Positions 1 through 7,074 of a stretch of DNA of 7,746 bases are shown here, one piece after another (within the stretch, counting starts at the first letter, position 1; each line of letters starts with the position of its first letter). The notes under the pieces were generated by a model that had not been told where the DNA came from, did no database searches, and saw only the letters and a program-made list of their open reading frames with translations. The DNA comes from an uncultured Geobacteraceae bacterium (GTDB lineage Bacteria > Desulfobacterota > Desulfuromonadia > Desulfuromonadales > Geopsychrobacteraceae), in assembly GCA_937958075.1 (NCBI GenBank), contig CALFFB010000175.1:1-7746 (forward strand). Direction: 5' to 3'. The translations under genes were made by a program, and so were the position numbers.

Positions 1-1919
1 CCGTCCATGACCGGCATCTCCACGTCGGTGAGTACGGCGTCGAAATCTTCGGCCAAGGCCCGATCCAGCCCATCCTGACCGTCCTCCGCCAGCGCTACCT
101 GATACCCCCAGGCCTCAAGCATGTCTCTTTCAATTTCACGGGTATTCAGGGAATCATCCACTACCAGGATACGTTTACTGGGCTGTAGCGCCGGGTCGCG
201 GTCTGCCGGGGCCGAGCGAGTTCTGCGCGCCAGATCCAACAACTGTGGAACATGCAGCAGGCTGATCAACTGGCCGCGTCCACCCGTGACCATACCACAG
301 ATCAGAGGGCGATGGCGCAGATGGTCCGGGAGCTGCTTGATGACCAGGTCCCGCTCGTCGAGCAGTTCGTCGATAATCAGTGCCAGTTTTTCATGACGTA
401 CCTGGGCGATCAACAGTAAATTATCCTTTTTTGGCGAAGACGCGGCCTTTTTCCGGTCAGGAAGGTCGATGAGCTCAGCCAGATCGAGAACCGGTACAAA
501 TTCGTTACGCAGTCTGATGACCCGGCGATCGGCAAATTGCAGCAACTCCTCCCGGGGGATTCTGATCAGTTCGGAAATATACTGGGCGGTGACCCCCAAT
601 TCCTGTCCGGCGGCGGCAAAGAGCAGCACCCGCATGACCGCCAGGGACAGGGGCAGGCGCAACTGAAAGCTGCTGCCCTGACCGGCCCTGGTGTGAACAC
701 TGACCTGCCCCTGGAGGCGATCTTCCACGGTATTCTTGACCACATCCATGCCCACCCCGCGCCCCGACATGTCGGTAATCAGGGAGCTTGTCGAAAATCC
801 GGGAGTAAAAATCAGGCCGATGGTTTCCTGATCGCTCATGCTATCCAGTTGCTCGGCCGTAACCAGGTTCTTGCTCAGGGCCTTGGCCCGCACCGCTTCC
901 AGGCTGATGCCTCTGCCGTCGTCGCTGATCTCAAGCACAACCCAGCTGCCGTCCTGCCAGGCCCGCAGGTGAATGGTCCCCCGTTCCGGTTTGTTCTGCT
1001 CTATCCGTTCGGCGGGGGGCTCAATGCCGTGGTCGAGGGCGTTGCGCAGCAGATGGATCAGGGGATCGGCCAGTTGATCGATCATCTGGCGATCAAGCTC
1101 GATCTGGGCACCAGTGACTTTGCAGTCGATCTGTTTGCCGAGGGCGCGGGCCATGTCGCGCACGGTATGCCCGACGGAATCAAACAGGGTGCCCAAGGGC
1201 AGCATGCGCAGCTGCAGGGCCCGATCGTGCAGCTCCTCCACCAGCAGCTCCTGGGCCTGAACCGTCTCCCTGAAATCCCGGATGAACCCATTCCATGGGG
1301 CAGGCAGGTCATCTCCTGATACCAGCTGCCGGGCATCCTTCTGCAGATGGCGCAGACGATTTTGGCCGGCAACGACCTCACCCATGAGATTGATGAGCTC
1401 ATCCAGCCGCTGACGATGAACACGCACCGTATCGCTGGTTTTCAACGTCGGATCGGTCGGCGCTTCCGCTGGTGAGGCCGGTTGCACAGGAGGCGGCGGG
1501 GTGCCGACGGAGTCTGTCGTGCCCTGCCGGGCAGCCTGCTCCAGGGCCGCGCACAGGCGCGCATCCGCCGCATCCAGCTGTGCCGGGTCGCGCGTCCGGG
1601 CGAGGTGCTCCACCTGGCTGCTTAAGGCATCGACAACCTCATAGAGCAGGGGCGGGTGGTGGCGCAGGTCGAAGCTGAGGTTGCCGTCGCGCAGGGCGCT
1701 GAGGAGTTCTTCCAGGCAGTGGGCGGTAGTGGAGACGGGCTCCAGCTTGAGCATGCGTGACGACCCTTTCAGGGTGTGCGCCGATCGGAACAGACGGTTG
1801 ATCAGCTCGGTATCGGCCGGAGACTGTTCCAGCTCGGCGATGCCGGTGCTGAGCTGCTGCAGGTGATCCTTCGCCTCATCGATAAAACGCAGGAGGAACT
1901 TTTCCAGATTCAGGGCCAT
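1..1919 (-). CDS. cheA: Hybrid chemotaxis histidine kinase CheA with C-terminal receiver (3' end cut by window edge)
   Basis: Cytoplasmic kinase that autophosphorylates under control of chemoreceptors and passes phosphate to receiver domains. The visible 639 residues contain these domains in order. An HPt domain occupies about 1-105, with phospho-acceptor H48 in AHTLKGSS. A Pro/Ala-rich linker follows at about 125-160, with no P2 (CheY/CheB-docking) domain. The dimerisation helices run from about 165 to 240. The ATPase domain has the N box RNALDHG (N293), the G1 box DDGRG (333-337) and the G2 box GRGVGMD (386-392). A CheW-like domain spans about 428-565. A receiver starts near 583, with acidic pair D588/D589 and phospho-acceptor D632 in LTDVEMPVMD. 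The receiver's later Thr/Lys residues lie outside the window, so the full protein is probably about 710 residues. The ATG at 1919 is supported by the purine-rich site GGGAGAGG five bases upstream and by the immediate start of the HPt domain. It is the fourth gene of the operon, 13 bases after cheR. Fused receivers of this kind occur in FrzE- and WspE-type kinases. All kinase motifs are intact. Confidence 0.95.
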   Translation of the reverse strand, partial: MALNLEKFLLRFIDEAKDHLQQLSTGIAELEQSPADTELINRLFRSAHTLKGSSRMLKLEPVSTTAHCLEELLSALRDGNLSFDLRHHPPLLYEVVDALSSQVEHLARTRDPAQLDAADARLCAALEQAARQGTTDSVGTPPPPVQPASPAEAPTDPTLKTSDTVRVHRQRLDELINLMGEVVAGQNRLRHLQKDARQLVSGDDLPAPWNGFIRDFRETVQAQELLVEELHDRALQLRMLPLGTLFDSVGHTVRDMARALGKQIDCKVTGAQIELDRQMIDQLADPLIHLLRNALDHGIEPPAERIEQNKPERGTIHLRAWQDGSWVVLEISDDGRGISLEAVRAKALSKNLVTAEQLDSMSDQETIGLIFTPGFSTSSLITDMSGRGVGMDVVKNTVEDRLQGQVSVHTRAGQGSSFQLRLPLSLAVMRVLLFAAAGQELGVTAQYISELIRIPREELLQFADRRVIRLRNEFVPVLDLAELIDLPDRKKAASSPKKDNLLLIAQVRHEKLALIIDELLDERDLVIKQLPDHLRHRPLICGMVTGGRGQLISLLHVPQLLDLARRTRSAPADRDPALQPSKRILVVDDSLNTREIERDMLEAWGYQVALAEDGQDGLDRALAEDFDAVLTDVEMPVMD

Positions 1920-1923
1920 TGCC

Positions 1924-1932
1924 ACCTCTCCC
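1924..1932 (-). promoter_or_regulatory. Ribosome binding site of cheA
   Basis: On the minus strand this reads GGGAGAGGT, ending five bases before the cheA ATG at 1919. It fills most of the 13-base gap after the cheR stop codon and is the strongest Shine-Dalgarno match within the che operon. This suggests cheA is initiated independently rather than only by coupling. Confidence 0.75.
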
Positions 1933-3423
1933 TCAGGCCAGTGCCTGGCGATTCATCCGCAGCAGCTGGTGCTCGGACAAAAACAGGGCGTCGGCAGCGG
2001 CCAGCGGCAGGGGCAGAATATCAAGCCCGGTACCGGTCTGAGGCTGAGTGCTGAGCAGACGCCGGACCCTCTGGTAGCTGCGCAGGGCGGCTTCGGGCTG
2101 TTGCAGGGCACGGTGAGATTCAGCCAGATAGTACCAGGCCGGCCAGCATTCGGGGCAGCTGTAAACTGCCTTTTTCAGGGGGGCGATGGCTTCCTGATAA
2201 TGCCCCTGCCAGCGCTCCAGCAAGCCTTCCAGAACCAGGGCGTCGGGATTCCAGCTCTGGTGCGTGAGCACTTTTTGGACCAGTTCCCGCGCCTTCCGGA
2301 AATCCTTATGATTACCGGCCATCCAGGCCGACAACAGGCGGGCCTGATCGACTTCGTGAGCTGTCGTGTCCCGGCGCGCAAGGAGTTGTTGCAGCTTGTA
2401 CGCAGCCTGTTCCGTCTCCTCCTGAAGAATCAGTTCACGGATGTCGGTCGGCATTAATGCCGGCGCTTCTATTGTCTCCGAACGTCCGGACGGGGGTGTG
2501 CTTATGATGTCCAATCCGGGTTTACGGGGGATATCGACATCCGGGGGCCGAGGGGTTGGCGGTAGAGCAAAGGCAGGGGCCGGATCCGGCGCGGACAGGG
2601 GTGGTGACGGCAGAAGTTCATGCCCTTTAACAAAATAATAGTGCCCCTCTTCCTCAACCAGCGTGAAAACACCGAGGTCATTGGCCAGGGTTTCGCTGCT
2701 GGCGACAATGAGAATACCGTCATCAGCCAGCATGTGCGCCAGTTTGGTGAGAATTGTCAAGCGTGTCGGGGTGTCAAAATAGATGGAGACATTACGGAAA
2801 AAAATCAGATCGTAACCGGGGAGATGATCAGGGTAGCTGGCAGCCAGCAGGTTCAGCTCAAAAAAGTGGACCAGACGGCGGATCTCCGGTGCCAGCAGGT
2901 AGCGCTGGCCGACGGGCTCGAAATAACGTGCACGGAGGTCCTGATCGACACCGCGAAAGGAAAAATTGGCATAAAGTCCACGGGCGGCCTTCTGCAGGAT
3001 CTGGCGATCCAGATCACAGGCGTCGATGGCGAAGGTGGCAGGAGTCTGCTGGCCCCAGCGCTCCGTCAGGGCGATAGCCAGACTGTAGGGCTCTTCACCG
3101 GAGGAGCAGCCGGCACTTAGCAGGCGCAGTCGGTGGCCGGTACCGCGCAGGGCCCGCAGCCGCGGGATCACCCTGTCGACGACCAGGCCGATCTGGCCGG
3201 GATCGCGGAAGAAGTAGGTTTCGTTGACGGTGAGTTGGCTGACCAGATCGTCAAGGATTTCAGGAGACTTTTCCAGCCTCCGGCACAGGGAGATGTTCGT
3301 GTCGTCGGCGGGCGAAGGAATGCCGGCAAGGATAGAGCCTAAACGTCTGTCGTCAACCCCGGCCAGGGTCAGACCGTAACGCTGGCGGATCAGGCTTTTG
3401 AACATGCTGATATCATCCGTCAT
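1933..3423 (-). CDS. cheR: Chemotaxis methyltransferase CheR with C-terminal TPR module
   Basis: S-adenosylmethionine-dependent methyltransferase that methylates glutamates on the chemoreceptor, the adaptation partner of the CheB encoded just before it. It has 496 residues. The N-terminal CheR helical domain (about 5-60) leads into the diagnostic TVNETYFFRD (65-74). The SAM-binding loop is AGCSSGEEPYS (104-114), the acidic motif after the next strand is CDLD (136-139), and FFRNVSIYFD is at 208-217. The usual late motif GHSE is replaced by ASSE (241-244). The catalytic domain ends near 270. A Pro-rich linker follows (about 272-322), then a helical module (about 330-460) with about three TPR-like repeats, the clearest at about 393-426 and 427-460. 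Plain CheR proteins are about 280 residues, so the extra 220 are the linker and TPRs, as in WspC/FrzF-like enzymes. The ATG at 3423 overlaps the cheB stop as ATGA and lacks a clear Shine-Dalgarno, pointing to translational coupling. Met7 is a possible alternative start. Confidence 0.95.
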   Translation of the reverse strand: MTDDISMFKSLIRQRYGLTLAGVDDRRLGSILAGIPSPADDTNISLCRRLEKSPEILDDLVSQLTVNETYFFRDPGQIGLVVDRVIPRLRALRGTGHRLRLLSAGCSSGEEPYSLAIALTERWGQQTPATFAIDACDLDRQILQKAARGLYANFSFRGVDQDLRARYFEPVGQRYLLAPEIRRLVHFFELNLLAASYPDHLPGYDLIFFRNVSIYFDTPTRLTILTKLAHMLADDGILIVASSETLANDLGVFTLVEEEGHYYFVKGHELLPSPPLSAPDPAPAFALPPTPRPPDVDIPRKPGLDIISTPPSGRSETIEAPALMPTDIRELILQEETEQAAYKLQQLLARRDTTAHEVDQARLLSAWMAGNHKDFRKARELVQKVLTHQSWNPDALVLEGLLERWQGHYQEAIAPLKKAVYSCPECWPAWYYLAESHRALQQPEAALRSYQRVRRLLSTQPQTGTGLDILPLPLAAADALFLSEHQLLRMNRQALA

Positions 3424-4508
3424 AACAGCTGCCGATGGGGTGTTGAGCCTTCAGAACTGTGCAGGAGCCGCCGCATGGTCGCGGCGATGTCGAGTAGCGG
3501 GAGTTCCTGGTGAACGCAGCCGGATTTGACCGCTTCGTGGTTCATGCCGTAGATCAGGGAGGTTGCCTCATCCTGTGCCAGACAGATACCACCCTTGTCG
3601 TGGAGATGACGCAGTCCCTGGGCACCGTCGCGCCCCATGCCGGTGAGAATAATACCAACGCCGCGGTGGCCGTAGGTCTCGGCAACGGACGTCAGCAGCA
3701 GATCGCAGCTGGGATGGTAGATGTCACTGTCGCGGCGCGGCAGCAGGGCCAGGCGGTTGTGACCGGCCACCACCAGATTGGCCTCACTTGGAGAGATATA
3801 GACAACCCCTGCGTTTAAGGGTTCGCCGTCTTCGGCAACCTTGACCCGGAGATAGCAGAGCTTGTTCAGCCAGTGAGCCATGCCCTCGACAAAGCCGTCG
3901 CTCATATGCTGGGCAATGAGGATGGGCGCCGCGAAGTCAGCTCCCAGGCCGGGCAGGATCTGCCCGAGGGCCTGGGGCCCGCCGGTGGAACAGGCAATGG
4001 CGAAAACCGGCTCAGAAGGTGTCGGTGCCGCCGCCGGGAGCGACTGGGACAGCGCCTGTGCTGTGGGCGCGGGGTGAGGCGGCAGCCCTCCGCTCCATTG
4101 ACGAAAGCGGGTAAAGACCGAGACTCCGGCCAGGATGCGCACCTTGTGGATGAAGTCAGACGCGCTCTGGGCGCTGGAGTCAGGCTTGGCCATAACCTCC
4201 AGAGCTCCCGCATCCAGGGCCTTGATGGCCAGTTCCGCGGCGGATTCACTGGTGACCACCAGAATCGGGACAGCCTTGTCGTGCATGATGGCGTCGATAG
4301 CGGCGATACCGTCCATGACCGGCATGTGGATATCCATGGTGACCAGATCGGGACGTTGCTCCCGGACCAGGGAGATCGCCTCGGCCCCGTTTGCCGCCTC
4401 GCCGACTACGGTGATATCAGGGTCTTTCTTCAACAACGACCGCAGCAGCATCCGCGCCGTCGAACTGTCATCGACGATGACAACCCGCAGGGCTTTAGGG
4501 CTTGTCAT
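3420..4508 (-). CDS. cheB: Chemotaxis response regulator protein-glutamate methylesterase CheB
   Basis: Removes methyl groups from chemoreceptor glutamates and can deamidate glutamines. Phosphorylation of its receiver by CheA activates it. With the start chosen here the protein has 362 residues, close to the usual length of about 350. The receiver (about 6-125) has D13/D14 in VIVDDSS, phospho-acceptor D59 in VTMDIHMPVMDG and K108 in AKP. A Ser/Pro/Ala-rich linker (about 135-168) precedes the methylesterase domain (about 168-355). Its catalytic triad is complete: S174 in IACSTGG, H201 in AQHM and D294 in GMGRDGAQG. The ATG at 4508 gives a 14-base overlap with the sensor gene and places the receiver directly at the N-terminus. 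An in-frame ATG at 4538 would add ten residues (372 in all, 44-base overlap). Neither start has a convincing Shine-Dalgarno. The stop codon shares bases with the cheR start (ATGA), so the two adaptation enzymes are probably made in coupled amounts. Confidence 0.95.
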   Translation of the reverse strand: MTSPKALRVVIVDDSSTARMLLRSLLKKDPDITVVGEAANGAEAISLVREQRPDLVTMDIHMPVMDGIAAIDAIMHDKAVPILVVTSESAAELAIKALDAGALEVMAKPDSSAQSASDFIHKVRILAGVSVFTRFRQWSGGLPPHPAPTAQALSQSLPAAAPTPSEPVFAIACSTGGPQALGQILPGLGADFAAPILIAQHMSDGFVEGMAHWLNKLCYLRVKVAEDGEPLNAGVVYISPSEANLVVAGHNRLALLPRRDSDIYHPSCDLLLTSVAETYGHRGVGIILTGMGRDGAQGLRHLHDKGGICLAQDEATSLIYGMNHEAVKSGCVHQELPLLDIAATMRRLLHSSEGSTPHRQLL

Positions 4509-6519
4509 TTTGCGTCGCGGCGGAGAGCTTGAATTCATGCACCAGCTCGTTGAGTCGCTGTGACATGGCGATCATCTCTTCGCTGATGTCGGTGATGTGT
4601 CGTACCGACTGGGCGTTGTTGCTGCTGGCCGAGGCGATGTCGCGCAGGGCGACGACCACCTGGCTGCTGGCGGTTTTCTGCTGTTTGGTGGACAGGGAAA
4701 TCTGCTGCGCGGCGCTGGTGGTGCGGCCGGCGGCATCGAGCAGGGCGTTGAGACTGTCGGCGGTGGAGCTGCTGTCGTGCATGCCGGCCTGGATGGATGC
4801 GGCGCCTTTTTCGGAGGTGATGACCAGGCGGCTGATGGAGTCCTGGATCTCCTGGATGCGCTGTTCGATTTCCCGGGTGGAGTCGGTGACGCTGTCGGCC
4901 AGGCGGCGGATCTCACCGGCCACAACGGAAAAGCGCTTGCCCGAATCACCGGCGCTCGATGCCTCAAGGGCGGCGTTGAAGGCGATCAGTTTGGTCTGGT
5001 CGGCCAGGGTGTTGATGAGGTCCATCACTTTGCTGATTTCCTTTGATTTGGTGCCCAGATCCATAATTTCTTCAAGGCTCTGGCGACTGTCCGCCTGAAT
5101 ATCTCCCATGCGCTGCTGCAGCTGGCGCATGGCATCGACCCCCTTGCGACTGTTGTTCAGGGTCAGCTCGGCGACATCGACCACCGATTGTGAATGGTCG
5201 GCGATCTGGGTCGAGGAAGCGGAGAGCTCTTCCATGGTCGAGGTGATTTCCGCCACCGACGAGGACATCTCCTCGACAGCGGCGGCCATGGAGTGACTGA
5301 CTTCCTGCTGGCGTTCGTTGTTCCGGTCAACCAGCCCGGCCGTATGGGCCAGACGATCCGCTGAGTCGGACAGCTTTTCCGAACTGCGCGAAACCTCTTC
5401 CATGGCATGGTCGATGCGTGTCAGCAGATCGTTGGTCTTATGTGCCAGACTGGCCATGTCGATCTGCCTGGGGATGCTGATACGGCGGCTGAGATCGAGA
5501 CTGTCAGTAATGTCCTGGAGCTGACGCTGGAAGTCCAGCAGGGGTTTGGCCAGGGTGCCGGCCAGGGGATAGAGGAGCAGCAGACAGACAACCACCAGCA
5601 CCGCGCCGATAACCAGGGACTGGTAAAGCTGCTGATAGATGGGCCCCAAAAAATCCGTCTGGGGAATACTGACCACCAGATAACGTTGCAGATCAGGAAG
5701 CCAGAGGGCGCCGGTAAAATAATCGCTGCCGTCACGGTGGAAGGACTGAACCCGGAGCTGTTCCCGGTTGAGGAGATCCTTGAGTTGCGGCAGGTCCTTG
5801 AGCCCTGCAAACAGATCCGGATCCTCGGCGACCTCAACCTCGCCGACATCGTTGAACAGAGCGGCCCGGCCGTTGCGGCCGATGCGATAACTGCCGATCA
5901 TCTCGGCCAGATGCTGCATGTCGATACCAACCCCGGCGACAGCCAGGGGGGTGCCGTCCGCATGTTTCTGCACACTGCTGTAGTTGACAAACATCAGCAG
6001 CTGTTCGCCACTGTAGTCGTTGCTGTCAAGATTGAGCTCATAGGGTTGCTGTGATTTCAGGTAATTGAAATACCAGCTGTCGTCGGGGTCAGCGGGATCC
6101 ATCGGGTGCCGGTTCAGGGTTCCGTTCTGATAATGGTGGTAGAGGGTGCGCTCACCGTCGTTGGCGGCGATGAACACGTTCAGGGCTGTCGGCAGGTGAG
6201 CGTTGACCTGGGCCATCTCCTGGGTGATTTGCGGCAGGCCGTCTTCCGGCATACCGGACCGGATCCAGTGGTGAATGAAATTGCTGGAGGCCAGGCTTTT
6301 TGACAGTTGCAGGCTGGGGGAGAGGAGCAGGGATATCTCCGCGCCCAGCCGTTCGAGTTGCAGGGGCAGCTCCTGCCTGGTGATGCTGTCGGTTTTCTCC
6401 CGGAGATAAAAGTTCGATTGCAGGCTGATCAGCACAACGGTAATGATGGTCAGAGTCGCGCCGAAAGCCACAAACAGGCGCAAACTTAAGGACAGTCTGT
6501 TCCATAGAGATATCATCAT
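4495..6519 (-). CDS. Methyl-accepting chemotaxis protein with periplasmic dCache-type sensor domain
   Basis: Inner-membrane sensor of 674 residues that controls the CheA kinase of the same operon. TM1 is about 15-33. A periplasmic region of about 265 residues (about 36-300) has dCache character, with SWYFNYL at 148-154 and a cache-like strand AGVGIDM at 195-201. TM2 is about 302-324, followed by a HAMP domain to about 375. The cytoplasmic coiled-coil signalling domain then runs to the end. Two sites match the methylation consensus exactly, with glutamate pairs E416/E417 (AAAVEEMSSS) and E430/E431 (TSTMEELSAS), 14 residues apart. Q605/Q606 is a near-consensus site that would need deamidation. 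The hairpin tip reads DQTKLIAFNAALEASSAGD (507-525), a variant of the E. coli-type tip. The C-terminus (AATQNDKP) lacks the NWETF-type pentapeptide that tethers CheR. The ATG at 6519 has AGAGGG six bases upstream. The next codon is also ATG. It is first in the operon and follows a sigma70-like promoter. The ligand cannot be named from sequence. Confidence 0.94.
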   Translation of the reverse strand: MMISLWNRLSLSLRLFVAFGATLTIITVVLISLQSNFYLREKTDSITRQELPLQLERLGAEISLLLSPSLQLSKSLASSNFIHHWIRSGMPEDGLPQITQEMAQVNAHLPTALNVFIAANDGERTLYHHYQNGTLNRHPMDPADPDDSWYFNYLKSQQPYELNLDSNDYSGEQLLMFVNYSSVQKHADGTPLAVAGVGIDMQHLAEMIGSYRIGRNGRAALFNDVGEVEVAEDPDLFAGLKDLPQLKDLLNREQLRVQSFHRDGSDYFTGALWLPDLQRYLVVSIPQTDFLGPIYQQLYQSLVIGAVLVVVCLLLLYPLAGTLAKPLLDFQRQLQDITDSLDLSRRISIPRQIDMASLAHKTNDLLTRIDHAMEEVSRSSEKLSDSADRLAHTAGLVDRNNERQQEVSHSMAAAVEEMSSSVAEITSTMEELSASSTQIADHSQSVVDVAELTLNNSRKGVDAMRQLQQRMGDIQADSRQSLEEIMDLGTKSKEISKVMDLINTLADQTKLIAFNAALEASSAGDSGKRFSVVAGEIRRLADSVTDSTREIEQRIQEIQDSISRLVITSEKGAASIQAGMHDSSSTADSLNALLDAAGRTTSAAQQISLSTKQQKTASSQVVVALRDIASASSNNAQSVRHITDISEEMIAMSQRLNELVHEFKLSAATQNDKP

Positions 6520-6525
6520 GCTGAG

Positions 6526-6531
6526 CCCTCT
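6526..6531 (-). promoter_or_regulatory. Ribosome binding site of the MCP gene
   Basis: The minus strand reads AGAGGG, six bases before the ATG at 6519. This spacing favours the first of the two consecutive ATG codons (6519 and 6516) as the start. Confidence 0.7.
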
Positions 6532-6570
6532 GCCGGTAGCGAGTCAGGAAACTGCGGGTGGATGGGCAAG

Positions 6571-6598
6571 GATATAGTTTTTTCTAACTTTTTGTCAA
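6571..6598 (-). promoter_or_regulatory. Predicted sigma70-type promoter of the mcp-cheB-cheR-cheA operon
   Basis: On the minus strand a perfect -35 hexamer TTGACA (6598-6593) is followed by a 16-base A-rich spacer and the -10-like hexamer TATATC (6576-6571), which matches four of six consensus bases. Transcription would start near 6564 and give a leader of about 45 bases before the sensor ATG. The -35 element overlaps the TGA stop of the upstream SHOCT-protein gene (6597-6595), leaving only 75 bases between the two genes. The region is much more AT-rich than its surroundings, as expected for a promoter. No flagellar (sigma28) or sigma54 signature was seen here. Read-through from the upstream gene remains possible because no terminator hairpin is visible. 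Confidence 0.65.
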
Positions 6599-7074
6599 AG
6601 AATGTCCTGTTTCAAACGCAGAAATTCCTCTTTGGTGATCAGTCCCTGTTCCAGCATCCGATTGAGTTCCGCCAGTTCGCTGAGCTGGGGGGATGAGCTG
6701 TGGGGAAGCTGCTTGACGGTCTCCTCATGGGGGATTTCGACGAGCCGGGGCTGATTGTCCTGATGGGCGATACGCAGGGTGGCCATGCCGCCCATCAGGC
6801 TGATTTCCAGACTGCTGTTTTTAAAGGCCGGATCGTTCATGATGTCGCGCAGTCGCCGTTTTCCCGCTTTGACGCGGCGGTAGAAAAAGTAGCCGGACCC
6901 GGCAATCAGCACCAGCCCGGCGGCCAGAATCCACCAGCGCAGGTCGTAGATTCCCTTGAACAGAACCACGGACAGAATCAGCCCGGCGATGAGGGCGACA
7001 TGGAGGAGGAGCACCAGGGCGATAAAAAAGACACTGGTGTAGATGGAGCGGTTGTCTTCGTTGGTGGATTTCAT
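6595..7074 (-). CDS. Small two-helix membrane protein with C-terminal SHOCT domain
   Basis: I do not recognise a specific function. With the start at 7074 the protein has 159 residues. A short hydrophilic N-terminus (MKSTNEDNRS) leads into TM1 (about 13-39). TM2 (about 46-64) follows closely and is succeeded by a basic stretch (YRRVKAGKRR) that should face the cytoplasm. A central region (about 75-125) has no recognised motif. The last 30 residues fit the SHOCT (short C-terminal) pattern: LAELNRMLEQGLITKEEF (134-151) ending in LKQDIL. SHOCT motifs sit at the ends of many otherwise unrelated, often membrane-associated proteins, possibly as oligomerisation elements. The start is uncertain. ATG 7185 or TTG 7194 would add 37 or 40 residues without a clear domain, and none of the three has a good Shine-Dalgarno. 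ATG 7074 was chosen because TM1 then lies near the N-terminus. The gene precedes the che operon on the same strand but has its own divergent upstream region, so a link to chemosensing is not shown. Confidence 0.8.
   Translation of the reverse strand: MKSTNEDNRSIYTSVFFIALVLLLHVALIAGLILSVVLFKGIYDLRWWILAAGLVLIAGSGYFFYRRVKAGKRRLRDIMNDPAFKNSSLEISLMGGMATLRIAHQDNQPRLVEIPHEETVKQLPHSSSPQLSELAELNRMLEQGLITKEEFLRLKQDIL

Noticed and set aside
537..1319. Long plus-strand open frame of 260 residues opposite cheA
   Set aside because: It lies wholly antisense to the CheA dimerisation, kinase and CheW-like domains, has no recognisable motif, and is the usual antisense by-product of GC-rich codon use.
4309..4325. 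17-base identity with positions 1-17
   Set aside because: Both encode the conserved receiver motif MPVMDG, in CheB and in the CheA receiver. The match is explained by protein conservation and shared codon use, not by a mobile repeat.
3873..4532. Plus-strand open frame of 219 residues opposite cheB
   Set aside because: Antisense to well-conserved receiver and methylesterase codons. The product is rich in Gly, Arg and Asp with no domain character.
4509..4538. Ten-residue N-terminal extension of CheB from ATG 4538
   Set aside because: It would lengthen the overlap with the MCP gene to 44 bases and add a Ser/Pro/Arg tail before the receiver. ATG 4508 gives a typical CheB, but the longer form cannot be excluded.
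5407..6054. Plus-strand open frame of 215 residues opposite the MCP gene
   Set aside because: Antisense to the HAMP, TM2 and dCache codons. There is no ribosome binding site or motif that supports it.
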